Shown here: positions 12,476 to 25,206 of the stretch, in pieces
Layout: every line of letters starts with the position of its first letter
How positions within the stretch are numbered: the first letter of the stretch is position 1
Assembly: GCA_051530055.1 (NCBI GenBank)
Contig: CM121341.1
Coordinates: forward strand, 14,446,001-14,510,000
Direction of reading: 5' to 3'
DNA from: Neoechinorhynchus agilis
Taxonomy: Eukaryota; Acanthocephala
Length of the DNA stretch: 64,000 bases
Made by a program: the position numbers and the translations under genes
The notes under the pieces: generated by a model
Seen by the model: the letters and a program-made list of their open reading frames with translations, nothing else
Database searches by the model: none
Told to the model about the DNA's origin: nothing

Positions 12476-14001
12476 ATGGAAAGTAGCGATGACGGTAAAC
12501 AGGACGTCTTGAGAGCTGTCTTAATTTCCTTGTAGACATTGACCTATCGCTTAAACGCAAAGCATTTGAGTCATCAATTCCTGTTCGGTTCGATTTATCA
12601 GATGAAGAATGTGACGCAACGAATCCAACGATGGCTCCCCTCTATTTAAAACTAAACCGTAACCACTATTTCGGGATGTACGCTGGTAACATCATCAGAC
12701 ATTTCAGTCAATTCGTTAACCCCTCTACCGCTGTCTCAATCGAACCATCAAGACTGTGGCTCCAATCAGAAGGACGCCCTGTAGTTTGGTAAAATACGCT
12801 TTTTTTACCCTGCAAAGAAAATTGAAAATATTAGGCATCATCCAATCGGCGTCATATACGACTTGCACAAACAAATTGGCAATCACAGCACTGAGTTTGA
12901 AAATATTGTTTTAAGATTGATTGTTCATTTGGTTAAGGTATAATGGTATCATTTCTTTTGTTAATATACTTTGATGCATAAATCCGCTTGGATTGTCTCT
13001 AGCTTCTCACGGTTGTGCAACTTGGTTTTGTCACTTTTTATTTTTATATAAAAAGACGAAATCAGTCACGGGCTCATCAATTGAACGTGACGAGTATCCT
13101 AGACGCCCCTCTACCTTGCTGTGGACGCATTATCTCTTGATACTTTAGATCGGTCATTGAAAGTATTTCGCATAAAGTACAATTTCTGTTGTGAGCGTTT
13201 ATTGTTTTTCAATATTTGATCTAGTAAGATAGTCGTATTCGTACGAGTCTCCTAATTAACGAAAGGACTCACGGTGTGTTCGCAAACTTTTTAATATTCC
13301 TATACTATATTCAAAATTTAAAGTGAATGTAAAAATCTTTTGTTTTACTTATCTTTAAATTATAGGATTTTCCTTTTGACCAACTGACTCAACTTCACAC
13401 TGACGATTTACTTAAATCAAATTTTCTCTACTCTCTGAAGGAAGCGGACGCCATTCGGACTAAAGGAAAGGTGAATCCGATTGATTTATGTGGTCCATAT
13501 TCTATTTAAAGACCTTACGAGAAATGCGCGATGGAGATTTTCGCGTTCTTTGGAACTCACTAAAGTCAAGTAAGATCCTTTTACATCATTGGGACATATC
13601 TATAATTTCGCGGCGCTTCTCGAAAGGTAATTTTGATCAATACTGGTCTGTGAGTAAAAAATTTCAATTAAAAATATCGAATAAACAAGAGGTTCCATAC
13701 AAAATACATACAGTTATGTAATGTTTTTAACAATTAGGATCTTTCAAACCTCATAATAGGCAGGGTCGTATGCTCTAACGCAAGGAGTGGTAGATGGTGA
13801 CAACACTCTTTATTCACTTATTCGATCTTGGCCAAGTGGGTAGTTATTATAATGGATCTGTTTTTTTAATTATCAGTTTTAGACGAGGCTCACATCTCCG
13901 TCAATGGAATCAGTCTTGAAGACGTCAATACAAATCTAGACCTTCTGTGGAAGCATTTGTCATTCGCCGATAATTTTCTCCACATTGTAGTTAGACCATA
14001 A
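12476..14001 (+). CDS. atg5: Autophagy protein 5, eight exons
   Basis: Exons 12476-12494, 12536-12788, 12835-12937, 13366-13470, 13512-13569, 13627-13712, 13760-13835 and 13877-14001 join in frame to 274 residues; human ATG5 has 275. ATG5 is conjugated to ATG12 and, with ATG16, drives lipidation of ATG8 on the growing autophagosome. Landmarks match the human protein in order: WHHPIGVIYD (WHYPIGLLFD), SLKEADAI (CMKEADAL, which holds the ATG12-acceptor lysine, here about Lys150), FDQYWSVSKK (FDQFWAINRK), and the C-terminus LWKHLSFADNFLHIVVRP. Five of the seven introns are only 41-47 nt; the others are 428 and 41. The exon 3 donor could lie 6 nt earlier in the same phase, and the exon 7 donor is GTGGGT. 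I see nothing missing, so the gene looks functional. Confidence 0.93.
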
Positions 14002-14527
14002 TGACTAACGACATTCATGACGGTTCAATAAACCCGTAACTTTTATGAGTGTGACTAGTTTGGAATATGTTAAGTCTACTGGAAACACCAACACTATTGC
14101 CTAAAAGTAGGCTATTATTTCAATAACAATTAGGTTAATGTGTTCATGAATTTTATTAATCAACAGATACGACTCCATGGTGCTTTTCAGAGGATCTTGG
14201 TATGATTAAAACACTTGAAAAGGCATTCATAAGTCACTGTTCTTGTTGCTCGAGTCTATTGCGATAACCGCGATAACTTTGATTTTAAGGTGTTTTGGTT
14301 TTCCGAAATATTAAAACTCTTTCATGATTGCTTTGTTCTACAAGGCGTGAGCAAATATTGTTTAGTTATTTTTCACGATTGCATTAGAACTGCGATTACA
14401 TCGAAAAACAAAAGGGTTTTTGGCCTTTTAAGCCATCAAAAACTCTTGCTTCAAACCAGCAACGCTAGAAACATTGTGCCTTGACCGAAAACAGAAGCAG
14501 TAAATATTCTTTATGAGCACAACCAGA
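14002..14527. other. No gene seen
   Basis: This is the 3' flank of atg5. A plus-strand frame at 14290-14484 is unsupported. Confidence 0.5.
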
Positions 14528-14716
14528 TTATCCCGAACGGTCATCCAATAGTTCATCGCCGTTTTCCCTCAATTTTCGATAATAATTGAGTATGCATACA
14601 GATATAAGAAATAATAATATACCAGTTGCCATTACAAGCACAGCGATTGCTCTGTACAACTTATTGCTTTTCATATCTTCAATGCGTGAGCTTTGCCAAT
14701 CTGGATTGGAATGCAT
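14528..14716 (-). CDS. Small single-pass membrane protein (predicted)
   Basis: A 62-residue frame begins with ATG and has a hydrophilic N-terminus. One hydrophobic segment (about residues 25-46, AIAVLVMATGILLFLISVCI) is followed by a basic/acidic tail (YYRKLRENGDELLDDRSG). The positive NYYRK directly after the helix fits an N-out, C-in orientation. A TTTTATAG acceptor-like site lies 8 nt before the ATG, as at other starts in this window. No family was recognised. It could also be the last exon of a larger gene. Confidence 0.45.
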   Translation of the reverse strand: MHSNPDWQSSRIEDMKSNKLYRAIAVLVMATGILLFLISVCILNYYRKLRENGDELLDDRSG

Positions 14717-14719
14717 TGT

Positions 14720-15830
14720 TGCGCTATAAAATCGTGAGGTTAAGGTGGTTTTATTTCCTTACTTATCTGTTAGAGAATTGAAATTGATCGCTGCTGATAT
14801 ACGAAGATAGCATATTTTGGAAATTTCTTAGAGTTTAGGTTTTTAATATTAGCTCCTGGGATCAAAGAATTTCCCTAATGCAAAGAAAGCGGCACTGCCA
14901 CTTTTTAATTTAAACAACAAGAGATTTTACTTAACGTACATTACAATCAAACTAACAAACCCCTGGAACTATGATGGCTTAAAATAAAGGATTTAAATTA
15001 CAATGGTTGATGAAAAACATTTGTGACGTGAAGTTATTTATAGGCACTTGAGTATACTCAAGCACGGCAATTAGTCGACGACATAATTCTCGACAATATT
15101 GTCTCGTCTGATAAGATTATGGTTTTAATAAAAACACGTTCGAGTTCAAAATAGGAATATTTAATAAGCAAAACTGTGGTTAAAACCGTGGGTTAGACAT
15201 CGATTTTTAACGTTAACCACCGTCAATTAGAACACCACAAAAATATGCACTGATCGGCCACATGCTGTTATTAGTTATTGATGAATGAACGGATTAATAC
15301 TCGATGTATGGAAATTAATCAACCGCTTTGATGATTATGTTTTCAAGAAATCGAATTCAAACGATAACTAAGGCATTCTGGTGCTTGTTGACCTTCCATC
15401 GATATGCGTTCTCGATTTAGCAACTGTTCTAAGATTCATGTCTACCAACGGCTTCACTGTTCCTTAAGAACTTTGCAAGGATGAGCATCTAAATTTCCAA
15501 TTCTGTATTATTTCAAAATATTTATCTTTTCGCTAAATCTTGACCAATGTCAATAAATTAATTTTTACTAACTTTGGTGGCTATTAGAGAATTTTAGATG
15601 CTCAAGTTCACTTATCTTGAACAATAGTGCACACTAAAATTCCAGTCAATACTTTTAGAGCTACTTCGGCCACAACTAATTTTCAAATAAATTATGGTAC
15701 TTAGATCGACAACACCTAATCTTCCTATAAATTACATACTCCATTAAAATAGTTGATAACACTATTTATTTTGAAGCGGCCTCCAAGGATTCAGGGAAGT
15801 AATGTGGTCAGTATAATACTTAAAAACCCT
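14720..15830. other. AT-rich, no gene seen
   Basis: No supported open frame or structured repeat was noticed. Confidence 0.5.
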
Positions 15831-15838
15831 TTAAGATT

Positions 15839-16031
15839 TTAAAAATACTTTAAATGATGAGTATACTTTGGCACCGCTATCGGATCCTGAGCTTAAATGA
15901 TAAAAATCGAAATTAACACTTGGATTGGAAGGTTTGAAGCTGATTGCCAGAAACCCTGGATTCCTTTCCTTACTCACGGCCAAATGTTGATGTTTGATTT
16001 GAATCAGTTGTTGATCCACAAGAGCCGTTTT
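15839..16031 (-). CDS. Two possible 3' exons of an unrecognised gene
   Basis: Exon 15978-16031 (KTALVDQQLIQIKHQHLA) ends at a strong GTGAGT donor. It joins in phase 0, across a 91-nt intron, to 15839-15886 (DPIAVPKYTHHLKYF, stop). A further upstream candidate ending PSDYFACIVNQ lies near 16160-16200 before a GTAATG donor. No protein family was recognised. The support is splice-site quality and frame agreement only. Confidence 0.3.
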
Positions 16032-16250
16032 CTAAAGGTTAAAACGAAAACAGTAACTACGGTGTGCGCCCGAATGCTGTTTTCAATTTGTGGTTAGATG
16101 AGAGACATGATTGGCGGCCTTAACTTTATGAACTCATAGAACGCCCTTCAGCATTACCTGATTCACGATGCATGCAAAGTAGTCTGAAGGTTGTGGTATT
16201 AAAAAATCCGTATGGGTCGTTTACTTTTATTTATTCAAAGACGATCATAG

Positions 16251-16428
16251 AAGTTATATAAGCGTAGATATTCATTTAGGAATTAATTATGATGGTGAAC
16301 TGAAGGAAAAAAATTGGAAAAACTTACAAACAATCACTGAAGAAGACCAACGCATTAGTCAAAAATTCTGATTAATATATTCATAATTTTTTCCTTCAGT
16401 TCACCATTATAATTAAAGTTATATAAGC
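16251..16428. repeat. Foldback element with flanking 13-bp direct repeats
   Basis: Left arm 16283-16315 and right arm 16385-16416 are inverted copies of about 32 bp (core GGTGAACTGAAGGAAAAAA and its complement) around a loop of about 69 bp. AAGTTATATAAGC stands at 16251-16263 and again at 16416-16428. The layout suggests a small non-autonomous transposon or a foldback insertion, although the left direct repeat is 19 bp away from its arm. Confidence 0.65.
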
Positions 16429-16429
16429 T

Positions 16430-18433
16430 GTCGTTGCGCCTTAGGTTAATTCGTAGGATGTCAGCCGTGCGCTGTTTCCAATAAAAATATATTGAAAAAA
16501 TGATAAAATGAAATCTATGCTAAAAGGAGATTTTTGATCACCAACTCGGGCAAATATGCCACATCTACTGCAACTTTGGTTTCTGAGACGTCCTTTGCAT
16601 TTCTTTCAACTGTGCAACTCAGTTGTCTTCTCTTTCTCTCAAGTTATTGATTTATGTTTGCGCTGGTACGCTACATTTTCCCTTCTCTGCAAATCTCCCT
16701 TTCAATGCTCGCATAAACGCAATATGAGTCAATTAAAAATTTGTCTTTACATTTGAGGCGAATAAATCTCATTTCAACTGAGTGACCGAGCGTTCTTGTT
16801 GAAGAAACATCCAGAAGCGCTAATAAAATGAAGCTAGCAGTTGTCGTTCTGTATGAATATGTAATGCCACACCCGCAACGCTTACTAAGCTTCATATGCC
16901 TGTGTAGTCGGAGAAAGGCTCCCTTTACCGATTGCGGCCTAGAAACTTGCCTACTTGCGACAACGATGTGCTTGAATATCTTAATCCTACACGCCAATAA
17001 TAATGCGGTGGCGCTTATTCATGGAAGGTAGGCAATTAGGGAGCTCACTTTTGTCAAGATCTACAGCGAACGCGCCCTCCCTGTGCTCTAAAAACATCCC
17101 AAACAATTTGGAATTTTTTGTCGCCAACCAACTCATTCATTATGATTGATACTTTTATCAAATTTGTGTCATCTGTCACGATGACGGGTAATGAACGGCC
17201 GTTATAACAGTTGAACCTATCTTAAGTTTCTGCGTCAACTCCCATTCCACATTTGTCATATTGATTATAAAGAAATCGGTTAGAACGCTTAAAATCTTGA
17301 GCGGATACTTATGCTATCCAACCTCGTCATTCTTTCAACCAAGACTTTTAGCAATTCAATTTCTCAATCTAATATAGATTTAATGAAAATTGTCTTGACA
17401 AAGAGCAGCCTCATTTTTATCACTATGCTTTAGAGCGTATCTAACAATATTAAGACCGCATTCAAATTTATGGTTAATGTAGAAGAAAGAGTTTCTTCGC
17501 TTGTAATATCCCAAGGGAATTTCGTATTGGAATATGGAAACTTTTCGACTTTTTTCTAAAGATATTTCGGAAAATAAATGCTTAATGAAAAAAACGTTTT
17601 GAGCATTTGGAAGCAACGAGTAGTCAGAAAACTTCTAATGTTGGTCCAAAACATTGGTTCCCATTGTCTACAAACGTAAAACACTAAAGATTTCCATTTT
17701 AACCCTGCAGATAACACTTAGTTTTCTTTGCATAACTGTTTTTCTTAATCTTCGTAAACTTACGGGACTATGCTTTACTTTAAGATCGATTTTGAAAAGA
17801 TTTCTGTATTTAAAGCAGTGAACTATTAAAGCAAAATGGAAGGAAAATAAATGGGCTCGCCGTTGTGCGTCTCGATTTTCAGATGACGACTTGAAATTTT
17901 TTATAAGTTCGCTTAGGTGACATATTCAGTTGTGGTCTATTGATAATTTCAGTAAAATATAGTCGTCCTGATATACTAATTCGAGGTAAAAATGGCTAAG
18001 TTGGTTAATAAAATAACGGTAAACAAAAAGCAGATTTTTTTAATTTGACAAGCTTAGATTTCTAACGCCGTGAATCAGCGTTTAGGCGAAATCCAGTAAA
18101 ATTGTGTGTTCGATAAGGTAATCGCGAAAAGTCTTCGGTAGAGTAAAACCTTTCAAATATGTTAAATTTAGAACGAAAACCGATGTATGTTCGTACACTT
18201 TTGGGTGGTACATGAAACCCATTAATGGAGAGAACTGACTTGGCTTATTAAATGGATATACCTATACTCAAGGGGAAGATTTTATAATTTAATTCCTTGA
18301 ACTCCACAGGTCTATAGACAAAATGGTGCACATTAGATTTTATCCGGGTATTAAGTCCTTGTACGGCACCATTTTACCTTTATAAACTTAGATGGCTGAA
18401 AAATATCGCGATGCATGCAATTACATACCGGTT
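16430..18433. other. No gene recognised
   Basis: Frames at 16556-17031 (both strands) and 17380-17616 (minus) are unrecognised, lack splice or start support and overlap each other. Confidence 0.45.
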
Positions 18434-18688
18434 TTAATTCCATTTAGTGCCTAGTTCTTCTTTGGTGCATACCATGGCTATCCGTCTACGATAATACCGC
18501 TTTCCTGAGAATTGAATCCATCTATCAAAGTAAAAGAGCTTTCCGTGCGTACTGTATTCTTCCCTCGCGTTCAAATGAGACTTTGAGCGGCTGTTAACCC
18601 AGAAATTTGTTTTGCCTACATTTTTGAATTGCGGCCTATCAATACTAAACTTCGTGATAACGACGAACAAAACGTCTAGGATCAACAA
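18434..18688 (-). CDS. Hypothetical basic protein
   Basis: An open frame of 84 codons has a hydrophobic first 13 residues (MLILDVLFVVITK), then a basic, aromatic-rich remainder ending with KEELGTKWN. It could be a secreted or mitochondrial protein, or one exon. No homologue was recognised, and there is no overlapping competitor frame. Confidence is low because the call rests on length alone. Confidence 0.25.
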   Translation of the reverse strand: MLILDVLFVVITKFSIDRPQFKNVGKTNFWVNSRSKSHLNAREEYSTHGKLFYFDRWIQFSGKRYYRRRIAMVCTKEELGTKWN

Positions 18689-19149
18689 TCCAACTTATGC
18701 AAGATTATCAATCTCTAAAGAACATGTCTCTCTTTCCCTTTTATTCTCAAAAGTAGAATATCTTTAAGAATAATTTTGCGCTGTCTTAATTCATCTTTAT
18801 TTCCCTACTATATTTAAGACAATTTAAAATCCATTTTATTTCGTTCGAATTCAGAAAAGGCTAAAACTCTATACATCTCTGCATAATTAACGCGATCCGT
18901 TGAATGTTTAAATTCAGTGGTTTCATTTTGTCCGAGTACGTTTTCAATGGGATGTATGCAATTTTTTGGACCATGATTGTATTTACGAATTTTTAAAGTT
19001 TTTTTGCATTAAATAAAAAAATTTCGCTGAATAGTTTTTAATTTTGAAAACGGCTTGTGCGCTTTATTTAAAGAAGGTGCTTATGAATACTCTGTGCTTT
19101 CATTCCCATGTTCGTTCGAACCGCAAATTGACTGGATAATTTTAGATAG

Positions 19150-22100
19150 ATGACGGACAGTCCATCGATTGCCCGATACAACCAACATGAGCGAAAGAGC
19201 CGCCCTCCAATCGCCATGCACTTCTGTATTCCTTTTAGTGGATCATCGTCCAAATCACCATTCCGGTTCAATCTTGCTCAACTCGAAAAGAGCTTTAACA
19301 GTTTCTTTGGAAGCAGCACAGTGACAATGCTTACAATGATAATCGTTCAATCCTATATATCCGTAAAATCATTTATGTTGTCATGTGTATACGGTATTCG
19401 GGCATGGCAAGATAGTCTCAACTCTACGTTTGCTACCAGGCGAGATTTGGACATGACTGGCCTTGGTGTTCACTGTGTTATATGCCTAGTTGCGATTGTA
19501 TGTGCATTCTTGACTCGGAGGCAACTGAGAAGTAAGGCAAAAAGTCGAGGTTTCGCTTTAGAATGCTCAGTCGTATCAGTAGTTTCATTCTACATCTCGT
19601 CCCTTCTGATTATTGGACGAGATGTCGGTTCTCATCCACTTGATTTCATCTTGATCCTCATGTGTTCCTGTTGGATCCCACATGCTGAAAAATGGATCAT
19701 TGGACTCGTAATCAAATCATTGGCAATCTTTACACTTTCCGTTTGCTTCACCTTCTTTGTTAAACAGGATGAACGGTTATCGGTCGCTTTAATCCTCCTG
19801 TCTTCGTCAATGCTTGCAATTTTGTACCACATGTACACCCAATGGGGAGCCAGAAACGCCTATTATCGAATTGGATATGCCCAATATGATTCTGAACGAA
19901 TTCGAAACGAAGGATTTCTGATTAAACGTCTTATAGATTCTATCATGCCAAGGAAAATCAGCGAACAAGTAATGCAGGACCTTGAGAAATTCAGAGCTAA
20001 CCTCGGCGGTGGATTTAAGGCTACTCATACATCATTTAACCCTTCAACGAAAATCGAAGATGATGATGAACCAACCGAAGGAACACCTCATGAAGACGAC
20101 TTTAATAATCGGTTTAATGCGTCCCTAGAAGCTAAGCATAGTTTGATTCCTGATGTTGAACGCCCTTACGTTGTCCGACGGATGCACAATGTGAGCATCT
20201 TATTCGCTGATATTGTCGGATTCACCAAGATGTCTTCTAACAAAACCGCAAAGGAGCTCGTAAATTTACTTGTAGATCTATACGGACGATTTGATAGCTT
20301 GTGCACTTCGATGGGCTGCGAAAAGATTGCTACCCTTGGGGATTGTTACTACTGTGTAAGTGGTTGTCCGGATGAACGCGTGGATCACGCTAACTCTTGC
20401 GTAAATATGGGACTAGCCATGATTGACACTATTCGAGTTTTTGACGAAGAAAGAGGCGAGCAAGTTCAGATGAGAGTCGGTGTTCACACAGGCAGCGTTA
20501 ATTGCGGTGTTCTCGGAGTTCATAAGTTCAAATTCGATATTTTCTCTCATGATGTCACGTTGGCGAATCATTTGGAATCAACGGGAAAACCAGGTAAGGA
20601 TGAAGTTTTCGCTTTGGCTCAATTTTCAAATTTCATTATTGCAAAAGGCTATGTTCATATATCCGAATGTACATTAAACAGTCTGGTAGAAGAAGCCGAA
20701 TTAGTTGGACCCGCTCCGTACGCTTATAACATTCAGCAAGGCAATTCAGTTAATTTTCAGGGTCAAAGTAAGCATATTTTGTCCATTTTCTCTCTTTTAA
20801 CAGAAAAATGCCTATTAAACAGCTTATCAAACATTTTTGATTTCATCGTCAAAAACAACCACAACCGAAACTATTCCGCTTCCTACGCAGATTACACAGG
20901 AGTCTCAGTGCATTGAGGTAGATGTTGTTATCACGTTGTTGTTCTCACTTCTACTTCTTGAACTAAGAAAATTTTTATTATTTCAACACGTTAAAATTTC
21001 ATAAAAGTTCCAATGGAAACTGCGAAACATCTTTATCCTCCATTAGCTCTTCTGGTTGGCTGCCCTGTGATCCTTTGTTGTTATGACTTACCATTTTCCA
21101 ACCTTGGTTAAAAATTCTGCGGTGCTTGGGACGATGGCACCAATTTTCTCAATGGCGAGAGAGGTTGGAAAATGTTGATCGACGGACCGAGGCATTTGTA
21201 TTTTGCCTTTTTCGGTCTTCCGCCCTTTTTCAAACCCTTTAAAACTTTTGTTTAAGTTTCCCACAAGTTCTGGAATAAACTTGATAATTATTATATTTGT
21301 GTCGTTTAAATCCCATAAAAGTCATAAGTTATAAAATTAAATGTCAACGGAGTGGAAAAGTAAAAAATGATTATCAAAAGTTCCGTATAAACGCATTGCC
21401 TGCATTCGTAAGACGAAATTGTGACCCTAGAAACGTTCATCTTAGGCGAATAGCATGCCATGGGTGTGCATTTACTTAACAAACTTACAATTTAATGCCT
21501 TATAAAAGCGTCTTCTAAAATATCATTTCGTCTTTGAATTTGCTCTTACTTTAGGAAACGGAGAAACTGGTAACGTATGAGGATTTCAACGATCCTGGTA
21601 AGCCACTACTAAATCGAGTTGGTAGCCACGACAGCGGTGCTGCTGTGGCTCTAGTACAGGGGTTCTTTTTGCTGGCGGGTTCGATTTGAGAATAAGATTT
21701 CCTGTTGTATTGGACGTTATTAAACCTACTCCGGCTGAACTCGTTAGTGCAGTCGAGATGGGTCAAAAGATCGATACGCTTCTCATGAATGAACACGACT
21801 TAATAGATGATAAAAGGAGACAAGCCGAGGTTGACAAAAAGGTTTATGAGTGTTTACATCAAACACGTACTTTCAAGTATTCGAAAAAGCTAGACGATGT
21901 GAAATCCACCTGTAGTCAGAGTTCATCAAGGTCGATTGCTGCTCAGAGTAGTCATATCAATTATTTACAATCTTGCCGTAAGCGTCTTTCGCCCATGATG
22001 TTGCGATTTCGGCGAGATAATGCCACTGAATCCGAAGGCGATGACAGTGATTATGAAGAGAAGTATAGGCGAGACGGTTTTTGGCGATCGGGGAGATCTC

Positions 22101-24213
22101 ATGTCGACCGATCTTATCTAAACCTATCACAATCATCAGTTGGATCATCTACAGTTCATGCTTTATTCCTTTGTGTTCACCTCACCGCCGTCATTGGATC
22201 CGTGATTCTCCAATTAAATAACAAATCAGCTAGAAGAAGTGTAATTCTTAGTTTTACGACTATACTAACAGTGGAATACATTATGCTTTTACTCTTATCG
22301 ATTGTAACAATAATTCACGCTCGATCGAATCGACTTCCTTGCGCACATGCAATGCGACCGTGGATTCAACCGTTCATTTCTGCAATATTCCTCGCATGTC
22401 CTCTACTCACGGCATTGGTTATATGCCTTATTGGATCTCATAATTCTCCATTCTTCCTTTCGCTCACTAGTGCTGCATTATCCCTCCAACTCATATCCGT
22501 ACCAGGAGGTCATAGTGTGATTAATGCACGTTGGCTTAAGACTAAGAGATTCTAGACTGTCGGCTATGAATCCATAGAATCCCTTTGTTATACCCGCTCA
22601 ATCATTATATTTGCTGTATATCTGATGTTCTTAATCCCCACGATTTTAAGGAAACACAAACAAGTGGCCTTTACAGTAGAACTTGTCGGAACTGCTAGTC
22701 TATTTCTGGGTTATCTTATTCTGTTTACAAGGCAAAATGAAGTTACCCAGCGGACCTATGTCTTTACTCGTGCTCAACAAACATCGCAACGACAGGCAAG
22801 TGCGTCGGAAAAAGAACGAGCCGATTGGTTGCTCAGAAATGTTATACCCGCTTTCGTTATTGGTCCTCTTATGATGAATAAGCATTATGCTCGAGATTAT
22901 GATACCGTCGGAGTCGCATTTATTACTTTAACAAACTATCTAAACCATTCTGTCCTCATCAACTTTAATCACGGATCTGACGACGGCACCTTTTAGTCCT
23001 TTAAATATCTACTTTTAAGTATATATTTGATACATTGCGATGATGCTGCCCGCTAGTTGCCATTATCAGTTCATAGTGTCGATAATCAATCTTTTTGTAG
23101 AAATATTCGATTCCCTGTAGTATTTTATTAAATTCCTCTTCCACGTTGCAATATTTCAAGTTGCCCGAATAACACTATATAACTACTCTATTTTCCGTCT
23201 CGTTAAAATTATAACAAAGAATTTCCTCCTTAATCGACGCAAACTAATTGTTCAATTCTAGTCTTTCAAATATGTGATTACAATTTCGATAAGTATCTTC
23301 AGAATCCGAAATTCGCTTATTGATTATCTAAATAATTATAGATAACGACACATACAGTTGGCAATTTTCAATTTGTGCCGCGACCAGAAACCACTAGTCT
23401 CATAATGATGGTAATTTCAAGTTCTCCATTTACGTTAAAGCAAAAAAAATCCAAAAAGTATTTACCTTTTGGGCCGAGAAACTTTTATTACAATCGGTAT
23501 GCGGCCTAAAAAATTTAATTTTCACCTTTAGTAAAATTAAATTTGTTCGGGTGACGAAATTTCGAGAGTTAAAAAGTTTAAAAATGCGATAGCTGAAACC
23601 CTTTTTTGATTTAGATTTCTACAATTGACAAGGACGGGTTGGGATAAGCGAGCTCTATGAGGAACAATTTGAGGGCGGTCAATTCTACGGCCGCGTGTTA
23701 AATGAGCTTTTTGCGGACGTCGATGCGTGTCTAACAGATAGTCAATCCCTGTTCAGTAAACATTTGGAGAAAATAAAAACTATTGGTCCCACCTATATGG
23801 TTGCAAGTGGACTTAGTCCACATTCAATCGAACCTGTGAACAGAGGAACGCCGAATACCGTGCCAGAACATGTTGTAACTCTACTGGACTTTGTCTTTGC
23901 CTTCAAACGAATCGCTGACAGGTTCTCGGAAGATTTATTTAACTTTAATTTTGTTGTCCGGGCAGGATTTAATTACGGTCCATTAACGGCTGGTGTTCTT
24001 GGAACTCAAAGACTCTCGTACGATATCTGGGGCGATACCGTGAATGTAGCTAGCCGGATGGACTCAAAAGGAGTAGAAAATCGTGTTCAAGTCGCAGCTC
24101 ATGTCGCTTCTGCTCTACAGTATCCGTCAACGAAGTACACTTTTACAAGAAGAGGACGAATTTTCATTAAAGGAAAAGACATGATGGACGTTTTCCTTGT
24201 AGATGAACCATAG
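19150..24213 (+). CDS. Membrane adenylyl cyclase, ADCY9-like
   Basis: This multi-exon gene makes cAMP from ATP at the plasma membrane. The first exon (19150-20593) encodes about six membrane segments and catalytic domain C1a, with [15 protein letters not shown] and [13 protein letters not shown] carrying the two metal-binding Asp. Exons 20648-20767 (YVHISE) and 20823-20917 follow in phase, then 21555-21597. The second membrane block spans 22150-22960, with an intron near 22498-22555. Domain C2 ends the gene, with [11 protein letters not shown] near 22825, then from about 23655 [22 protein letters not shown] and [15 protein letters not shown] (catalytic Asn and Arg). The FKFD block of C1 and the C2 text are closest to ADCY9, a forskolin-insensitive type. 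Junctions around 21600-21690 and 22960-23655 are not fully resolved. A TTTTAG lies 4 nt before the ATG. Confidence 0.93.
21092..21174. repeat. 13-bp inverted repeat in an adenylyl cyclase intron
   Basis: CATTTTCCAACCT at 21092-21104 and its exact complement at 21162-21174 could form a hairpin with a 57-nt loop. The local sequence is less AT-rich than the rest of the intron. Confidence 0.4.
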
Positions 24214-25206
24214 CAAAAGAAAACTTATGAATGACATGCATTCCGTTTAGGAAAAATCACCTTTGTTTGCGCTCTAACAGTGAATTATTGCTCCTAAACA
24301 GAGAAAATTACGCAAACATTGAAGATTGTTAAGCTAAAAAGTTTTCGTATTTTTAATGTGTTTCATGACGTCCGAATCGATTTATAAAAATGACATCTTG
24401 GCGCGGGGATTTTTTCGATTGTCGTTATCTCAGCACTTTATGAGATTGAAACGAAATGTTTTATTTAGGATCAATATTTCGGAATTTTACTCTGTGGTCC
24501 GGGTCCTCCAAAACACACACTATTGTATAAATATTTTATTCGCGTTTCAATTGCGTAAAGTTTTCAAATACGACAATAGAAAAGAAAACATGTGATTTAG
24601 AAATCTATCGACAATCCACCAATTAATAGTGATTGTATAGAGGGGCTATGTCCAATTTTTGACGTCTTAATGCATTAGATATTCAAAAAAATGTTTGCTC
24701 ATATTTGCTAAATCAGAAAATTCGGCTTGATTTGGAATTGCTGATAAAATCTTCAGAGACTAAGAACAACTTCAACGGATGGCTTGCTTACATTGCACTA
24801 AAGAACGATAATATGCGCCTTCAAGCAAAGGCAATTAATATAGTGTTTTGAGATTGAAGTTTGAATTATCGCGCCATGATTTTTGTTTTGCGCTAAACGC
24901 ATTTTGCTTGTTAAATTCCGCGACAAAAACGCTTAGACGTGTCACCCCGAAGACTTAGTTATTAAAACAAACGGAAATAATGATACGTTTTCGTTTTTTC
25001 GCTTATTTTACCACCTTCTGACTTTGCCTCCAACAAATCTACCAATTCTACGAGTTGCACTTGCGAGATTGTGAAACGTCAAAGACTTGTAATGCTACAC
25101 ATTAAGCCGTCAATTCTCTTCCTCTTCAATGTAGAGTATCTATCTCCTTACCATGAAATATTAAAAGTATGAGGTAGTGTAATGAGGACGGATTTGAGTT
25201 AGAAAG
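24214..25206. other. Intergenic, no gene seen
   Basis: This is AT-rich spacer between the cyclase stop and the phosphatase start. GAGTTAG, acceptor-like, lies 4 nt before the ATG at 25207. Confidence 0.5.

Noticed and set aside
21590-21690. tRNA-like text (GGGTTCGATT) after a possible stem
   Set aside because: No acceptor stem or anticodon arm could be formed; it lies in an intron/exon boundary of the cyclase gene.
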